Assembly: GCF_024266585.1 (NCBI RefSeq)
Contig: NZ_CP100647.1
Location: 2,833,001 to 2,897,000, forward strand
Direction of reading: 5' to 3'
Source of the DNA: Xanthomonas sacchari
GTDB taxonomy: Bacteria > Pseudomonadota > Gammaproteobacteria > Xanthomonadales > Xanthomonadaceae
Length of the DNA: 64,000 nt
The notes beneath the pieces are model-generated. The model was not told where the DNA came from. It was given only the letters and a program-made list of their open reading frames with translations, and ran no database searches. Shown one piece after another: positions 1 through 10,395 of the stretch; position 1 is the first letter of the stretch; every line of letters starts with the position of its first letter. A program made the translations under genes and the position numbers.

Positions 1-127
1 GCGCTCGATGGAGGAACAGGCCGGCCAACTGCGCCAAGCGGTGGCGGTATTCAAGGTGGAGGCGGCGCCCTCGGCCCGCGCGCCGACGCTGCCGTCCGCG
101 CGCAGGCCGGCTCACGCAGCCGCCTGA
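1..127 (+). CDS. Methyl-accepting chemotaxis protein, 3' end only
   Basis: The window opens inside a chemoreceptor gene. The reading frame starting at base 2 gives [10 protein letters not shown] followed by about 30 residues and a TGA at 125-127. The same SMEEQAGQL string ends the signalling domain of the complete receptors at 5227-7611 and 10396-12636, so this is the last part of a further paralogue in the same array. Its Ala/Pro-rich tail ends in HAAA and lacks the WQEF-type C-terminus of the 5227 receptor, so it probably has no CheR/CheB tether. Ligand-binding parts lie outside the window. Confidence 0.9.
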   Translation, partial: RSMEEQAGQLRQAVAVFKVEAAPSARAPTLPSARRPAHAAA

Positions 128-324
128 GCCGGCCCGCGCGGCCGCCGGTCTCCACCCGCTCTGCCCCCGGCCAACGCAATGCTTGCGCCGGGCGGCAAGG
201 CGCACGGCCCGATCGGCCGCGGCCGTTCCGCGGCCGATCGCGTTTCCAGGCGCGTAACTCAGCGCTTGCGAGCGAAAGCGCCGTCAGCGTCGTTACCACA
301 CCGCGAATTGTGATGAATGCAACC

Positions 325-351
325 TTAAGGAACCAGGCGCACTGTCGATAA
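325..351 (+). promoter_or_regulatory. Candidate sigma-28 (FliA) promoter
   Basis: TTAAGGAA, then 11 bases, then GTCGATAA. This matches the flagellar sigma-28 consensus TAAAGTTT-N11-GCCGATAA at 7 of 8 positions in the -10 box, with correct spacing. It would start a transcript about 40 bases upstream of the gene at 396. The rest of the 128-395 gap shows nothing else recognisable. Confidence 0.6.
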
Positions 352-395
352 CGTGAAAAGCCGGTGCGTGCCGGCGTCACGCTGGCCGATCTTCC

Positions 396-902
396 ATGCC
401 GCAGGCACGTTCCGCCACGACGCCCCGTCCGCGACGTCTCGCCCGCCTGCCATGGGGACTGGTGCTGCTGGTGCTCTGGAGCATCTGGGCGGCGAGCCAG
501 CTGGTCGCGCTCGCCACGCCGCCACCAACCGACAGTGCCGAGGCCATTCGCGCGCGCCTGCTGGCCTTCGCCCCCATCACCCGCACCGCCGGCCAGGCCG
601 TGGCGTTCCGCCTGCGCATCGCCGGCTGCGCATGCGCCGCGCCTGCGGCGCTCGCGCTGCCAGGCGTCCACAGCGTCGACCTGCGCGACCGACCGGCGCC
701 GCCGGCGTTGCCCTATCCGCTTATCGTCCTCGACGCGCAGTCGCGCTTGATCTATGCGGGTCCGGCGCAACTGGCCGGATGCGGCACGCCGATCGCCGCC
801 GCGGCGCTGATCTCGCGACTGCTGGCCACCAGCGGCGCCTCGCCGCTGATCTCTCCCGCCCAGTGCGGATGTCCCCCCGACTCCAAGGAACCCTTCGCAT
901 GA
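396..902 (+). CDS. Membrane-anchored small protein, DUF6436/thioredoxin-like (unknown function)
   Basis: The 168-residue protein has a short basic N-terminus, one hydrophobic helix at about residues 16-37 and a probably periplasmic remainder. The segment with [19 protein letters not shown] resembles the central strand region of thioredoxin-fold DUF6436 proteins. Cysteines occur as CAC near residue 76 and again near the C-terminus, but there is no clear CxxC active site. No good ribosome-binding site precedes the chosen ATG. Its stop overlaps the start of the next chemoreceptor (ATGA), so the two are translationally coupled. I do not know the function; an accessory role for that receptor is inferred from the coupling only. 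Confidence 0.6.
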   Translation: MPQARSATTPRPRRLARLPWGLVLLVLWSIWAASQLVALATPPPTDSAEAIRARLLAFAPITRTAGQAVAFRLRIAGCACAAPAALALPGVHSVDLRDRPAPPALPYPLIVLDAQSRLIYAGPAQLAGCGTPIAAAALISRLLATSGASPLISPAQCGCPPDSKEPFA

Positions 903-3103
903 GCGCCTCGCCTCCCCAAGGCAGTTTTCTCGTCGGCAACGAGCGCTACGTCTACCTGCAGGAACTCGCCGCACAGGCCGACCGGCTGTTCGTGGCGGTG
1001 GCCGCGCTGGCCACCCTCGCCAGCTTGGCCGCTGCCTGGCATCAGGGTGCGTGGACGCCGTGGCTGGCGGTCAGCCTGCCGACCCTGGCCGTGGTCGCCC
1101 TGCAGGTGAAGCTGCATCCGGGCAGCCTGCTGAGCCGCTGCACCGTGGCACTGGGTCTGATGGTGCTGGCGGCGACGCTGATCCAGCAGGCCGGCGGCAT
1201 GATCGAGGTGCACTTCGGCGTCATCCTGCTGATCGCGCTGCTGCTGTACTACCGCGATTGGCGGCCGATCGTGGTCGCGTCCGCGGCGATCGCCGTGCAT
1301 CACGTGCTGTTTTTCTGGCTACAGCACCGCGGCCTGCCGGTCCGCGTGTTCGCCGCCGAGGCCGGCATCGGCATCCTGGCGATCCACGCGCTGTACGTGG
1401 CGGTGGAGGCGGCGATCCTGGTGCCGATGGCGGTGCAGATGCGCCGGCAACTGCTGGACGTGGGCCACGATCCGCACGACCTGGCGCAGGCCGCGCGCGC
1501 CATCGCCCAGCAGCAGCCACTGCCGGCCGCGATCCGCACGCTGGCCCTGCCGGAAGGCTCCATCGCCCACACCCTGGTGGCGGCCAACGCGCAACTGCTG
1601 CGCAGCCGCGAGCAGGACAGCGAGGCCCAGCGCGAGACCCTGCGCATCCGCAGCGCACTGGACGACGTCACCACCAACGTGATGATCGCCGACGCCGAGC
1701 GCCGCATCGTCTACGTCAACCGCCCGCTGCTGCAGATGCTCAGCGAGGTGCAGGAGGACCTGCGCCGCGACCTGCCCCAGTTCGATGCCAGCACCCTGCT
1801 GGGCAAGACCATCGACGTGTTCCACCGCCATCCCGAACACCAGGCGCGCATGCTCGCCGAGCTCAAGGGCACCCACCGCGCACAGATCCGCGTCGGCGGC
1901 CACACCATGCGCCTGATCGTCAATCCGGTCACCGACGCCGCCGGCAACCGTCTGGGCTTCGTGGTGGAATGGGCCGACCGCACCGAAGAGGTCGCGGTGG
2001 AAGAGGAGATCGCCGGCATCGTGCGCGGCGCGGTCGCCGGCGACCTCGGCGGGCGTATCCGCCTGGACAACAAGCACGGCTTCCTGCTGCAGCTGGGCGA
2101 ACAGATCAATGCCATGCTCGCCGCCGGCGCCGCCGGCCTGGGCCACATCCAGCAGCTGCTGCGCGCCCTCGCCGAAGGCGACCTGTCGCGGCGCATCGAC
2201 GCCGACCTGCAGGGCGTCTACGCAACCATGAAGGACGATGCCAACGCCACCGCCGCGCAACTGTCGGCGATCGTGCGGCAGATCCAGGGCGCCTCCGACG
2301 CGATCAACACCGCCGCCGGCGAGATCGCCGCCGGCAACGACGACCTGTCGCGCCGCACCGAACAGCAGGCCGCCAGCCTGGAGGAAACCGCCGCATCGAT
2401 GGAGGAGCTGACCTCCACCGTCAAGCAGAACGCCGAGCATGCGCACCAGGCCAACCAGTTGGCGGTTGGCGCGGCGACGGTCGCCTCGCAAGGCGGCAGC
2501 GTGGTCGGCCAGGTGGTCCAGACCATGAGCGGGATCGAGGCCTCCTCCAAGAAGATCGCCGACATCATCTCGGTGATCGACGGCATCGCCTTCCAGACCA
2601 ATATCCTGGCCTTGAACGCGGCGGTGGAAGCCGCGCGTGCCGGCGAACAGGGCCGCGGCTTCGCCGTGGTCGCCAGCGAGGTGCGCACCCTGGCGCAGCG
2701 TTCGGCCGGCGCCGCCAAGGAGATCAAGGACCTGATCGGCGACTCGGTGACCCGCGTCACCGAAGGCTCGGCCCTGGTCGACCAGGCCGGCTCCACCATG
2801 CGGGAGATCGTGGCCTCGGTGCAGCGCGTCACCGACATCATGCGCGACATCGCCGCGGCCTCGCAGGAGCAGTCGGCCGGCATCGAGCAGGTCAACCAGA
2901 CCGTCGCGCAGATGGACGAGGCGACCCAGCAGAATGCCGCCCTGGTCGAGGAAGCCAGCGCCAGCGCCCGCTCGATGGAACAGGAGGCCGGCGCCCTGGC
3001 GCGCGCCGTGGCATCCTTCACCCTGGAGCAGCGCCCGCCGCTGAGCGCGGCCGCCGGCGGCAAGGTGCAGCCGGCCTACAAAAACGTCCTGCTCAGCCGA
3101 TAG
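899..3103 (+). CDS. Methyl-accepting chemotaxis protein with multi-helix membrane sensor and PAS-like domain
   Basis: This 734-residue chemoreceptor differs from its neighbours in its input part. About six hydrophobic helices (residues 26-180) replace the usual two helices with a periplasmic domain. A PAS-like cytoplasmic domain follows (about 245-365), then HAMP-like helices and the methylation and signalling coiled coil (about 457-720). The conserved hairpin tip is at about 562-601 ([20 protein letters not shown]). The design suggests sensing of a membrane-linked or cytoplasmic cue. Start choice: ATG at 899, preceded by AAGGA and overlapping the upstream stop. The tail ends in NVLLSR, without a CheR-docking pentapeptide. 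Confidence 0.93.
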   Translation: MSASPPQGSFLVGNERYVYLQELAAQADRLFVAVAALATLASLAAAWHQGAWTPWLAVSLPTLAVVALQVKLHPGSLLSRCTVALGLMVLAATLIQQAGGMIEVHFGVILLIALLLYYRDWRPIVVASAAIAVHHVLFFWLQHRGLPVRVFAAEAGIGILAIHALYVAVEAAILVPMAVQMRRQLLDVGHDPHDLAQAARAIAQQQPLPAAIRTLALPEGSIAHTLVAANAQLLRSREQDSEAQRETLRIRSALDDVTTNVMIADAERRIVYVNRPLLQMLSEVQEDLRRDLPQFDASTLLGKTIDVFHRHPEHQARMLAELKGTHRAQIRVGGHTMRLIVNPVTDAAGNRLGFVVEWADRTEEVAVEEEIAGIVRGAVAGDLGGRIRLDNKHGFLLQLGEQINAMLAAGAAGLGHIQQLLRALAEGDLSRRIDADLQGVYATMKDDANATAAQLSAIVRQIQGASDAINTAAGEIAAGNDDLSRRTEQQAASLEETAASMEELTSTVKQNAEHAHQANQLAVGAATVASQGGSVVGQVVQTMSGIEASSKKIADIISVIDGIAFQTNILALNAAVEAARAGEQGRGFAVVASEVRTLAQRSAGAAKEIKDLIGDSVTRVTEGSALVDQAGSTMREIVASVQRVTDIMRDIAAASQEQSAGIEQVNQTVAQMDEATQQNAALVEEASASARSMEQEAGALARAVASFTLEQRPPLSAAAGGKVQPAYKNVLLSR

Positions 3104-3162
3104 CATGCGTGTGGCGGCTCGACGCAGCGCCGCCCCACCCACCTCCAGTCCCCGTCTCCACC

Positions 3163-3945
3163 ATGGCCGAAGGCACTCCCAGCGACTCCCCTGCCCCGAC
3201 TTCGCCGGAAGAAGAAGTGGAGGACGACCGTTTCCTGCTGACCAAGCCGCGGCAGATCCGCCAGTTGCTGCAGTCGCTGATCCAGCAGCGTTCGCAGGTC
3301 AGCGCGCACGTGGGCGGTCGCGATCAGGCCTTCTCGACCGCGCTGCTGGAGCTGGACGAGGACAGCGTGCTGCTGGACCTGAGCGTCAACGAAGCCTCCA
3401 ACCGCGCCGCCGAACAGGCCGACTACCTGCTGTGCTTCGCCCAGTTGGACAGGGTGCGGTTGCGCTTTCGCATCGAAGGCCCGCAACGCACCGACCACAA
3501 CGGCCAGTCCGGCTTCCGCGCACCGCTGCCCGAATCGCTGTACTACCTGCAGCGGCGCGAGCATTTCCGCCTGGAGACGCCGATCACCGAGTCGCCGCTG
3601 TGCGTGCTGCGGATCGAGGACGACGCCGGCCTGGTCGAACTGAAGCTGCGCGTGGTGGACATCAGCGGCGGCGGCCTGGCGGTGGCGCTGGTAGAGGGCC
3701 AGCCGATGCCGCAACTGCAGCAGAGCTACCCCAACTGCGTGCTGCAGCTGCCCGACGCCGATCCCATCCGGCTGACCCTGCAGGTCTGCAACATGTATGT
3801 CTCCAAGCTCGCCAACGGCCAGGACACGCTGCGGGTCGGCATGCGCTTCCTGGACCTGCCGCGCGGCGCCGATGCGGCGATCCAGCGCTACGTGTTCCGG
3901 ATCGAGCGCCAGCGCAGCGCCCGCAAGAGCGGCGTGCTTTCCTGA
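3163..3945 (+). CDS. ycgR: YcgR-type flagellar brake protein (YcgR_N-PilZ), c-di-GMP binding
   Basis: The 260-residue protein has an N-terminal YcgR-like domain (about 25-125) and a C-terminal PilZ domain. The c-di-GMP contact motifs are visible: an arginine-rich RREHFR at the domain junction and DISGGGLAV about 40 residues later (family motifs RxxxR and D/NxSxxG). YcgR family members bind the flagellar stator or rotor when c-di-GMP is high and slow swimming. The gene starts 60 bases after the preceding chemoreceptor and probably shares its transcript. The ATG at 3163 has a weak ribosome site, so the start is moderately certain. Confidence 0.88.
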   Translation: MAEGTPSDSPAPTSPEEEVEDDRFLLTKPRQIRQLLQSLIQQRSQVSAHVGGRDQAFSTALLELDEDSVLLDLSVNEASNRAAEQADYLLCFAQLDRVRLRFRIEGPQRTDHNGQSGFRAPLPESLYYLQRREHFRLETPITESPLCVLRIEDDAGLVELKLRVVDISGGGLAVALVEGQPMPQLQQSYPNCVLQLPDADPIRLTLQVCNMYVSKLANGQDTLRVGMRFLDLPRGADAAIQRYVFRIERQRSARKSGVLS

Positions 3946-3973
3946 ACGCCGGACCCGGTCAGTCGATCGGGTC

Positions 3974-4000
3974 TAAAGTTCGGCGGCGCCGCGCCGATCT
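3974..4000 (+). promoter_or_regulatory. Candidate sigma-28 promoter of cheW
   Basis: TAAAGTTC, 11 bases, GCCGATCT. The -35 matches TAAAGTTT at 7 of 8 positions and the -10 matches GCCGATAA at 6 of 8, with a 15-base TAAA-to-GCCG spacer. It lies about 70 bases upstream of cheW. This is one of the best matches in the window. Confidence 0.72.
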
Positions 4001-4067
4001 AGCATCAGAGTCGCGCTTTCCCCTCTCACGCCACCATCCGCAATCCCGTGCGCACCAGGAGCACACG

Positions 4068-4562
4068 ATGAACGACAAGACCACCTCCACCTCCGGCGCC
4101 ACCGGCGGCGAATTCCTCAGCTTCACCCTCGGCGAAGAACACTACGGCGTGGATATCCTCAAAGTGCAGGAAATCCGCGGCTACGACTCGGTCACCCGGG
4201 TCCCGGACGCCCCCGAGTACATCAAGGGCGTGATCAACCTGCGCGGCACCATCGTGCCGGTGATCGACCTGCGCCTGAAGCTGCGCCTGAAGGAAGCCCG
4301 TTACGACGCCTTCACGGTGATGATCGTGCTCAACGTCGAGAACCGCGTGGTCGGCATCGTCGTGGACAGCGTCTCCGACGTGATCCCGCTGAACGCAGAG
4401 CAGATCCGCCCCACCCCCGAGTTCGGCGCGGCGGTCGACACCCGCTTCATCTCCGGCATCGGCACCCAGGACGACAAGATGTTGATCCTGCTGGATATCG
4501 AGACCCTGCTCGACAGCGCCGAGTTCGGCCAGCAGCACGCCCACGTCGACGAGGCAGCCTGA
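4068..4562 (+). CDS. cheW: Chemotaxis coupling protein CheW
   Basis: This 164-residue single-domain CheW links chemoreceptors to the CheA kinase. It shows the family hallmarks GEEHYGVDILKVQEIRGYD near the N-terminus, the VINLRGTIVPVIDLR core and a C-terminal DDKMLILLDIE strand. The ribosome site AGGAG lies 6 bases before the ATG. It has its own upstream sigma-28-like promoter and a strong downstream terminator, so it is probably monocistronic. CheA is not in the window. Confidence 0.96.
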   Translation: MNDKTTSTSGATGGEFLSFTLGEEHYGVDILKVQEIRGYDSVTRVPDAPEYIKGVINLRGTIVPVIDLRLKLRLKEARYDAFTVMIVLNVENRVVGIVVDSVSDVIPLNAEQIRPTPEFGAAVDTRFISGIGTQDDKMLILLDIETLLDSAEFGQQHAHVDEAA

Positions 4563-4597
4563 GCCCGGCCGCCGCGGCGGCCGCCCGACGCAAGAAG

Positions 4598-4622
4598 AAC
4601 CCGCCTCACGGCGGGTTTTTTA
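4598..4622 (+). terminator. Rho-independent terminator after cheW
   Basis: AACCCGCC and GGCGGGTT form an 8-base-pair stem with a TCAC loop, followed directly by a T run. It isolates cheW from the next unit. Confidence 0.9.
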
Positions 4623-4655
4623 TTTGAAATGCGAACTACTTATCACTTGCTCGAA

Positions 4656-4682
4656 TCAAGTTCCCCGACTTCACGCCGATAG
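4656..4682 (+). promoter_or_regulatory. Candidate sigma-28 promoter
   Basis: TCAAGTTC, 11 bases, GCCGATAG: 6 of 8 matches to TAAAGTTT and 7 of 8 to GCCGATAA, with exact 15-base TCAA-to-GCCG spacing. It lies 62 bases upstream of the small secreted protein gene at 4745 and just after the cheW terminator. Confidence 0.72.
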
Positions 4683-4744
4683 CTGAAGGGTGGCTAGCCA
4701 TCACGCAGCCCTCACTTCATCCCCCGTTCTCAAGGAGTCGCCCC

Positions 4745-5125
4745 ATGAAACCGAACTTTCCCATGCTGCTGGTCCTGCTGCTCGCCGCCAGCCCCAGCAC
4801 CTTCGCCCAGTCCCAGCAGATGATCCCGCCGGAAATGGCCACCCGTTTCGTGGGCAAGGACGGCATGGTCTGCGGCAAGGTCGAGAAAGCCAAGTACGCG
4901 CAGAACTCCGAAGGCGAGCCGACCTTCCTGTACATGGGCGGCATGTTCCCGCGCCACACCTTCTCCGCCCGCATCGCCGGCGCCGACCGCAGCAAGTTCG
5001 GCTTCCCGCCGGAGACCCTGGAAGGCAAGGACGTGTGCGTGATCGGCAAGATCGAGCGCGACAGCTCGCGCGCCGAAATCCAGGTCAGCGCGCCGTCGAG
5101 CCTGAAGCTGGCCACCATCAAGTAA
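4745..5125 (+). CDS. Small secreted protein of unknown function (OB-fold-like)
   Basis: This is a 126-residue protein with a classical signal peptide ([22 protein letters not shown], cleavage after about residue 21). The mature part is short and mostly beta by appearance, with two cysteines (VCGKV and VCVIGKIE). The pattern of an opening strand, [12 protein letters not shown], and a closing strand, [10 protein letters not shown], recalls small periplasmic OB-fold proteins, but the similarity is weak. AAGGAG sits 8 bases before the ATG. It lies between a sigma-28-like promoter and a chemoreceptor gene 101 bases downstream, so a role in motility or chemosensing is possible but only inferred. 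Confidence 0.75.
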   Translation: MKPNFPMLLVLLLAASPSTFAQSQQMIPPEMATRFVGKDGMVCGKVEKAKYAQNSEGEPTFLYMGGMFPRHTFSARIAGADRSKFGFPPETLEGKDVCVIGKIERDSSRAEIQVSAPSSLKLATIK

Positions 5126-5226
5126 GCCCGGACGCCGCCGTGCTGGACCCGTGCAGGCGGTCCGGCGCGGCGGCGTTTGTCGTTCTCTCCCCTTGCCGCC
5201 CCCTCCGAATTACGGGAAACGCGCTC

Positions 5227-7611
5227 ATGCAGTGGATAAAAGATCTCAAGGTGATGCCCAAGCTGATGCTGGCGTTCGGCGTCGTACTGGCGTTGATGCT
5301 CATCCAGGGTGTGGCCGCCTATCGCGGTCTGAACTCGCTCAATGGCGTGACCGGCAATCTCTCGTCGCAGGTCGTGCCGAGCGTGCGCACCGGCGGTGAA
5401 ATGCGCGGCATCCTGGGCGAGTACCGCAACGCGGCCTACCAGAGCCTGATCCGCAGCAGCGATGCGCTGAAGAAGGAATCGGCCGCGCGCTCGGTCGAGC
5501 TGAAGAAACAGTTGGACAAGATCCTGGCCGACTATCCGCCCAAGATCGGCAGCCCGCAGGAAAAGAAGATCTACGAGCGGCTGGTGGCCGACTGGAAGAA
5601 GGCCAGCGCCTCCTACCAGTCGGTCAACGAAATGCTGCAGCTGGACCTGCATGACGACGCCATCGACACCTTCACCGGCGAGACCCGCACCCTGCACAAC
5701 AAGGTCGTGGACGACGTCGTGGCCCTGATCGCGGAGAACGACCGCCAGGCCAAGGTCGCCGCCGACGCCGCCAGCGGTACCTACCGCAAGGCCTCCGCGA
5801 CCCTGCTGATCTGTCTGCTGATCGGCCTGGGCGCGGCGATCGGCATGGCCTTCCTGTTCGGGCGGATGCTGGCCAACAGCGTGCGCGACGCGGTCAAGGT
5901 GGCCAGCGATGTCGCCGGCGGCAAGCTCGACGGGCACATCGATGCCAGTGGCAAGGACGAAATCGGCGAACTGATGCAGGCGCTCAAGCGCATGCAGCAG
6001 GACCTGCGCGGGCGCATCGAGCGCGACGCCGCGGTCGCTTCCGAGAACCTGCGCATCCGCACCGCGCTGGACAATTCCTCGATCGGCATGTTCATCGTCG
6101 ACCTGGACTACAACATCGTCTACGCCAACCCGTCGATGCAGGGCCTCACCGACAAGTACGCCGAGCAGATCCACTCGGTGGCGCCGGCCTTCGATTCGAG
6201 CCTGCCGCTGGTCGGCTCGCAGGTGACGGTGCTGGAGTACGGCAACCAGCACGATCCCAAGGCCCTGGCGGAGCTGGAAAAGAAGGGCGTGATGGAGCGC
6301 GAGATGGCCTACGCCGACGCCCGCATCGCCCAGACCATCACCGCCATCCGCGACCAGCACGGCGCCCACATCGGCTTCGTCTGCGAATCGCGCGACCGCA
6401 CCCTGGAAGCGCAGGTGGAGCAGGAAGTGGCCAAGATCGTGCGCGAGGCCGCCGCCGGCGACCTCAGCGGGCGTGTCGGCATCGAAGGCAAGCACGGCTT
6501 CTTCCTGCAGCTGGCGCAGCAGCTCAACGGCCTGCTGCAGGCCAACGGCGACAGCATCGGCGAAGTGTCCAAGCTGCTGACCGCGCTGTCGCAGGGCGAC
6601 CTGACCGCGCGCATGCACGGCGACTTCCAGGGCGTGTTCGCGACCATGCGCGACGACGCCAACGCCACCGCCGCGCAGCTGGCGGCCATCGTCGGCCGCA
6701 TCCAGCAGGCGGCGAACGCGATCAACGGCGCCGCCAGCGAGATCGCCGCCGGCAACGACGACCTGTCGCGCCGCACCGAGCAGCAGGCCGCCAACCTGGA
6801 AGAAACTGCCGCCTCGATGGAGGAACTGACCTCGACCGTGCGCCAGAACGCCGAGCACGCCCGCCAGGCCAACCAGCTCGCCGGCGGTGCCGCGACCGTG
6901 GCCTCGCAGGGCGGCAACGTGGTCGGCCAGGTGGTCCAGACCATGAGCGGCATCGAGGCCTCCTCGAAGAAGATCGCCGACATCATCTCGGTGATCGACG
7001 GCATCGCCTTCCAGACCAACATCCTGGCGCTCAACGCCGCGGTGGAAGCTGCGCGCGCCGGCGAGCAGGGCCGCGGCTTCGCCGTCGTCGCCAGCGAAGT
7101 GCGCACCCTGGCGCAGCGCTCGGCCAACGCCGCCAAGGAGATCAAGGGCCTGATCGACGCCTCGGTGAGCCAGGTGGCCAACGGCTCGACCCTGGTGCGC
7201 CAGGCCGGCCAGACCATGACCGAGATCGTCGCCTCGGTGCAGCGCGTCACCGACATCATGGGCGAGATCGCCGCCGCCTCGCAGGAGCAGTCGGCCGGCA
7301 TCGAGCAGGTCAACCAGACCGTCACCCAGATGGACGAGACCACCCAGCAAAACGCCGCCCTGGTGGAAGAAGCCACCGCCGCGGCGCGGTCGATGGAGGA
7401 ACAGGCCGGCCAGCTGATCGAGGCCGTGTCGATCTTCCGTGTCGAGCAGTCGGCCCAGACCGCGGCGGCGCAGGTACCGCACGCCGTGGCCGCGCCGAAG
7501 CCGGCAGTGGCGGCGAAGAAGCCTGCGGCCGTGGCCTCCGCCAAGCCGGCGCCGGTGCGCGCCCGCAAGGTCGAGCCGGCCCTTGCCGATTCGGACTGGC
7601 AGGAGTTCTGA
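5227..7611 (+). CDS. Methyl-accepting chemotaxis protein with 4-helix-bundle sensor and CheR-docking C-terminus
   Basis: The 794-residue receptor has a first membrane helix (about 14-36), a periplasmic all-helical domain of the 4HB type (about 37-190), a second membrane helix (about 191-215), HAMP (to about 270), a PAS-like insert (about 274-395) and the signalling coiled coil (about 478-738). After an Ala/Pro/Lys-rich flexible linker it ends in SDWQEF. An aromatic-containing pentapeptide at the end of such a linker (NWETF in E. coli Tar/Tsr) is the known tether for CheR and CheB. This is the only complete receptor here with an intact Trp-x-x-Phe version. A strong terminator follows. Confidence 0.95.
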   Translation: MQWIKDLKVMPKLMLAFGVVLALMLIQGVAAYRGLNSLNGVTGNLSSQVVPSVRTGGEMRGILGEYRNAAYQSLIRSSDALKKESAARSVELKKQLDKILADYPPKIGSPQEKKIYERLVADWKKASASYQSVNEMLQLDLHDDAIDTFTGETRTLHNKVVDDVVALIAENDRQAKVAADAASGTYRKASATLLICLLIGLGAAIGMAFLFGRMLANSVRDAVKVASDVAGGKLDGHIDASGKDEIGELMQALKRMQQDLRGRIERDAAVASENLRIRTALDNSSIGMFIVDLDYNIVYANPSMQGLTDKYAEQIHSVAPAFDSSLPLVGSQVTVLEYGNQHDPKALAELEKKGVMEREMAYADARIAQTITAIRDQHGAHIGFVCESRDRTLEAQVEQEVAKIVREAAAGDLSGRVGIEGKHGFFLQLAQQLNGLLQANGDSIGEVSKLLTALSQGDLTARMHGDFQGVFATMRDDANATAAQLAAIVGRIQQAANAINGAASEIAAGNDDLSRRTEQQAANLEETAASMEELTSTVRQNAEHARQANQLAGGAATVASQGGNVVGQVVQTMSGIEASSKKIADIISVIDGIAFQTNILALNAAVEAARAGEQGRGFAVVASEVRTLAQRSANAAKEIKGLIDASVSQVANGSTLVRQAGQTMTEIVASVQRVTDIMGEIAAASQEQSAGIEQVNQTVTQMDETTQQNAALVEEATAAARSMEEQAGQLIEAVSIFRVEQSAQTAAAQVPHAVAAPKPAVAAKKPAAVASAKPAPVRARKVEPALADSDWQEF

Positions 7612-7641
7612 GACCGGCCCGGCCTGTCGCTGCATCCCCTC

Positions 7642-7671
7642 TCCCCGGCCTTCGCGCCGGGGATTTTTTTT
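7642..7671 (+). terminator. Rho-independent terminator after chemoreceptor
   Basis: TCCCCGGC and GCCGGGGA pair over 8 bases around a CTTCGC loop, followed by eight T residues. Confidence 0.92.
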
Positions 7672-7721
7672 CGCGGCTGCGCCAGCGCCGGGGCTGTCTA
7701 CGAATCGGTGGCGCCGCACGC

Positions 7722-7749
7722 TCAATTTCACCGTCCCCGGGGCCGTTAA
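7722..7749 (+). promoter_or_regulatory. Candidate sigma-28 promoter
   Basis: TCAATTTC followed by GCCGTTAA with a 16-base TCAA-to-GCCG spacer (consensus GCCGATAA, 7 of 8). It lies about 30 bases upstream of the chemoreceptor start at 7781. Confidence 0.6.
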
Positions 7750-7780
7750 ACCTCAGGGAACCTCTCCAAGGATCAGGTCG

Positions 7781-9994
7781 ATGTCGTCTCGCTCGTTGTT
7801 CACGCGTCTCTCGGATCTGCCGCTGCGACGCAAGTTCCTGTGGCAGACCGTGTTGCTGGGTACCGGCATCGTGCTGCTGGCGGTGCTCGCCGCGCGGATG
7901 CAGTACCTGGACATCCGCAACACGCGCGAGCAGGCGTTGAAGAGCCAGATCGAGCTGGCGCTGGGGGTGGTGCGCGCCTATGCGGCCGAGGTGGACAAGG
8001 GCAACATGCCCCTGGCCGAGGCGCAGCGCACCGCCCTGCGCACCCTGGAGTCGATGCGCGCCCGCGACGGCGTGGATTACTTCTATGTGCACGACCTGCA
8101 TCCGACCATGCTGATGCATCCCACCCGCCACGATCTGGTCGGCAAGGACATCGGCCAGGTGCTCAGCGCCGACGGCAAACCGGTCTTCCGCGAATTCGTG
8201 AAGGTGGCCGAGGCCGGCGGCGGCTATGTCGACTACCTTTGGCCCAAGCCCGGCAACGCCAAGCCGGTGGAGAAGGTCTCCTACAATGCCGCGTTCGCGC
8301 CCTGGCACTGGGTGATCGGCACCGGCGTGTACATGGACGACGTGCAGGCGCAGGCGCTGCTCTTCACCGGCTTGATGACCCTGGCCGGCGGCATCCTGGT
8401 GCTGCTCACCTTCGGCATCAACTGGCTGATCGGCAGTTCGGTGCTGCGCCCGGTGTCGCGCAGCCTGGAGGCGATCCGCGCGGTGTCGCGCGGCGACCTC
8501 AGCGTGCGCATCGACAATCCCGGCCGCGACGAGACCGGCGAGATGTTGCGCGCCACCGGCGAGATGATCACGATGCTGGAACGCTTCTCCAGCGAGACCG
8601 CGCGGATGGCGGTGCTGCACGCCGACAAGGACATGTCCCACCGCATGCCGGAGGATTTCCCCGGCGTGTACGGCGACCTGGCCGCCAGCATCAACCGCAT
8701 GATGTTCGAGCACCTGGACGCCCTCGTCGACGCCATCGGCGTGCTCAACGAGTACGCCAACGGCGACCTGCGCCGCGACGCCCGCCGCCTGCCCGGTAGC
8801 CGCGCGCTGCTGCACGAGTCGATGGACGCGGCCAAGGCCAGCCTGCTGGCGATCAACACCGAGATCAAGCGCCTGGCCGCGGCGGCGGCGGCCGGCGATT
8901 TCAGCGCCCGCGGCGATGCCGGCCGCTTCCAGCACGACTTCCGGCTGATGGTACAGGACCTCAACGCGATGATGGAGGTCAGCGACCGCAACCTGGACAA
9001 GCTGTCGACGCTGCTGCAGGCCATCGCCGCCGGCGACCTGAGCGTACGCATGCAGGGCGACTTCCACGGCGTGTTCGCGCGCATGCGCGCCGATGCCAAT
9101 ACCACCGCCGACCAGCTCGCCGACATCGTCGGCCGCATCCAGAGTGCGGCACGCAGCATCCACGGCGCCACCACCGAACTGGCCGCGGGCAACGAGGACC
9201 TGTCGCGCCGCACCGAACAGCAGGCCGCCAACCTGGAAGAGACCGCCGCCTCGATGGAAGAGCTGACCTCCACCGTCAAGCAGAATGCCGAGCACGCCCG
9301 CCAGGCCAACCAGCTCGCCACCGGCGCGGCCGCGGTGGCCTCGCAGGGCGGCCAGGTGGTCGGCCAGGTGGTCACCACCATGAACGGGATCGAGGCGTCC
9401 TCGAAGAAGATCGCCGACATCATCGGCGTCATCGACGGCATCGCCTTCCAGACCAACATCCTGGCGCTCAATGCGGCGGTGGAAGCCGCCCGCGCCGGCG
9501 AACAGGGCCGCGGCTTCGCCGTGGTCGCCAGCGAGGTCCGCACCCTCGCCCAGCGCTCGGCCGGCGCCGCCAAGGAGATCAAGACCCTGATCGACGACTC
9601 GGTGGGCCGCGTGACCGAAGGCTCGGCCCTGGTCGACCAGGCCGGCCGCACCATGCAGGAGATCGTCGCCTCGGTGCAGCGGGTGACCGACATCATCGGC
9701 GAGATCGCCGCGGCCTCGCAGGAGCAGTCGATGGGCATCGAGCAGGTCAGCCGCACCGTGGCGCAGATGGACCAGGCGATCCAGCAGAACGTGGCCGTGG
9801 TCGAGGAAGCCAGCGCCTCGGCACGGGCGCTCGAAGAGCAGGGCCGCCGGCTCGGCGAGGCGGCGGCGGTGTTCCGGCTGGACGCGGCGCCGATCGGCGC
9901 GAACGCTGGCGGCGCAGGCACGGCACGCGCGGCGACACGGCCGACCGCGCTGCGGCTGGTGCGCACCGCGGCCCCGACCAACGACGCCGATTGA
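7781..9994 (+). CDS. Methyl-accepting chemotaxis protein with periplasmic Cache domain
   Basis: The 737-residue receptor has a first membrane helix at about 17-40 and a periplasmic single Cache domain (about 41-185). The domain is recognisable by the [14 protein letters not shown] motif, a DGKPVF turn, YLWPKPG and the closing [14 protein letters not shown] second membrane helix (about 192-218), a HAMP domain, further HAMP-like helices and the signalling domain (about 440-705) follow. Cache domains of this type usually bind small organic acids. AAGGA precedes the ATG by 8 bases. A 116-base stretch at the hairpin tip (9356-9471) is identical to the next receptor, suggesting recent gene conversion. 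The C-terminus lacks a docking pentapeptide. Confidence 0.95.
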   Translation: MSSRSLFTRLSDLPLRRKFLWQTVLLGTGIVLLAVLAARMQYLDIRNTREQALKSQIELALGVVRAYAAEVDKGNMPLAEAQRTALRTLESMRARDGVDYFYVHDLHPTMLMHPTRHDLVGKDIGQVLSADGKPVFREFVKVAEAGGGYVDYLWPKPGNAKPVEKVSYNAAFAPWHWVIGTGVYMDDVQAQALLFTGLMTLAGGILVLLTFGINWLIGSSVLRPVSRSLEAIRAVSRGDLSVRIDNPGRDETGEMLRATGEMITMLERFSSETARMAVLHADKDMSHRMPEDFPGVYGDLAASINRMMFEHLDALVDAIGVLNEYANGDLRRDARRLPGSRALLHESMDAAKASLLAINTEIKRLAAAAAAGDFSARGDAGRFQHDFRLMVQDLNAMMEVSDRNLDKLSTLLQAIAAGDLSVRMQGDFHGVFARMRADANTTADQLADIVGRIQSAARSIHGATTELAAGNEDLSRRTEQQAANLEETAASMEELTSTVKQNAEHARQANQLATGAAAVASQGGQVVGQVVTTMNGIEASSKKIADIIGVIDGIAFQTNILALNAAVEAARAGEQGRGFAVVASEVRTLAQRSAGAAKEIKTLIDDSVGRVTEGSALVDQAGRTMQEIVASVQRVTDIIGEIAAASQEQSMGIEQVSRTVAQMDQAIQQNVAVVEEASASARALEEQGRRLGEAAAVFRLDAAPIGANAGGAGTARAATRPTALRLVRTAAPTNDAD

Positions 9995-10395
9995 GCGGCC
10001 TTACCGCTGCGATAGGAATCAGCAGGCAGCAGACGGCGATCCCCGCGTGGCGATTCAAGCAATCGCCGCGCTAGTCGATATCAGGATCACGCTGTGTGAC
10101 CCGGGCATGACACCGCCTGGGCGCGACCGCGACCGTTCCGGGAGCACGTGATGCCTAGCCGCCGACATTCGCCATCGTCCAGCCTCCTGCGGCGGCGCCA
10201 CGCCGCGGCCACCGGGCTGCCGCGGCCGTCATCCGCGTCGCGGCCCTGCCCGGCGCGGCGGACCCGCGCACGCACGGCCCGGGACGGCCTGGACCGGCAC
10301 GGCGCCCTGGCGCAGGCCCGCCCTCGCCTCGCCTGCGTCGGCTGACCGCGCGGTCGCCCTCTTCTTTTCCAACCGCCGCTGCACCTGGAATGCCC
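9995..10395 (+). other. Long leader or intergenic region between two chemoreceptor genes
   Basis: This is about 400 bases without a convincing gene. A sigma-28-like promoter lies at 10055-10081, over 300 bases upstream of the next receptor. A 64-codon Arg/Pro-rich frame from the ATG at 10151, behind a GGGAG, reads like chance coding in GC-rich DNA. No terminator hairpin was seen after the preceding receptor. Confidence 0.5.
10055..10081 (+). promoter_or_regulatory. Candidate sigma-28 promoter with a long leader
   Basis: TCAAGCAA, 11 bases, GTCGATAT. The -35 has the TxAAG pattern, the -10 matches 6 of 8 of GCCGATAA, and the TCAA-to-GTCG spacing is exactly 15. It would leave a leader of about 300 bases before the receptor at 10396. 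Confidence 0.5.

Noticed and set aside
4717-7731. Open frame of about 1000 codons on the minus strand opposite the 5227 chemoreceptor
   Set aside because: It is the antisense shadow of a clear chemoreceptor gene in GC-rich DNA; its translation is low-complexity His/Asp/Gly/Leu sequence with no domain.
10151-10345. Possible 64-codon small gene between two chemoreceptors
   Set aside because: A GGGAG is present, but the product is almost only Arg, Pro, Ala and Ser, as expected from chance in GC-rich DNA; left as an intergenic note.
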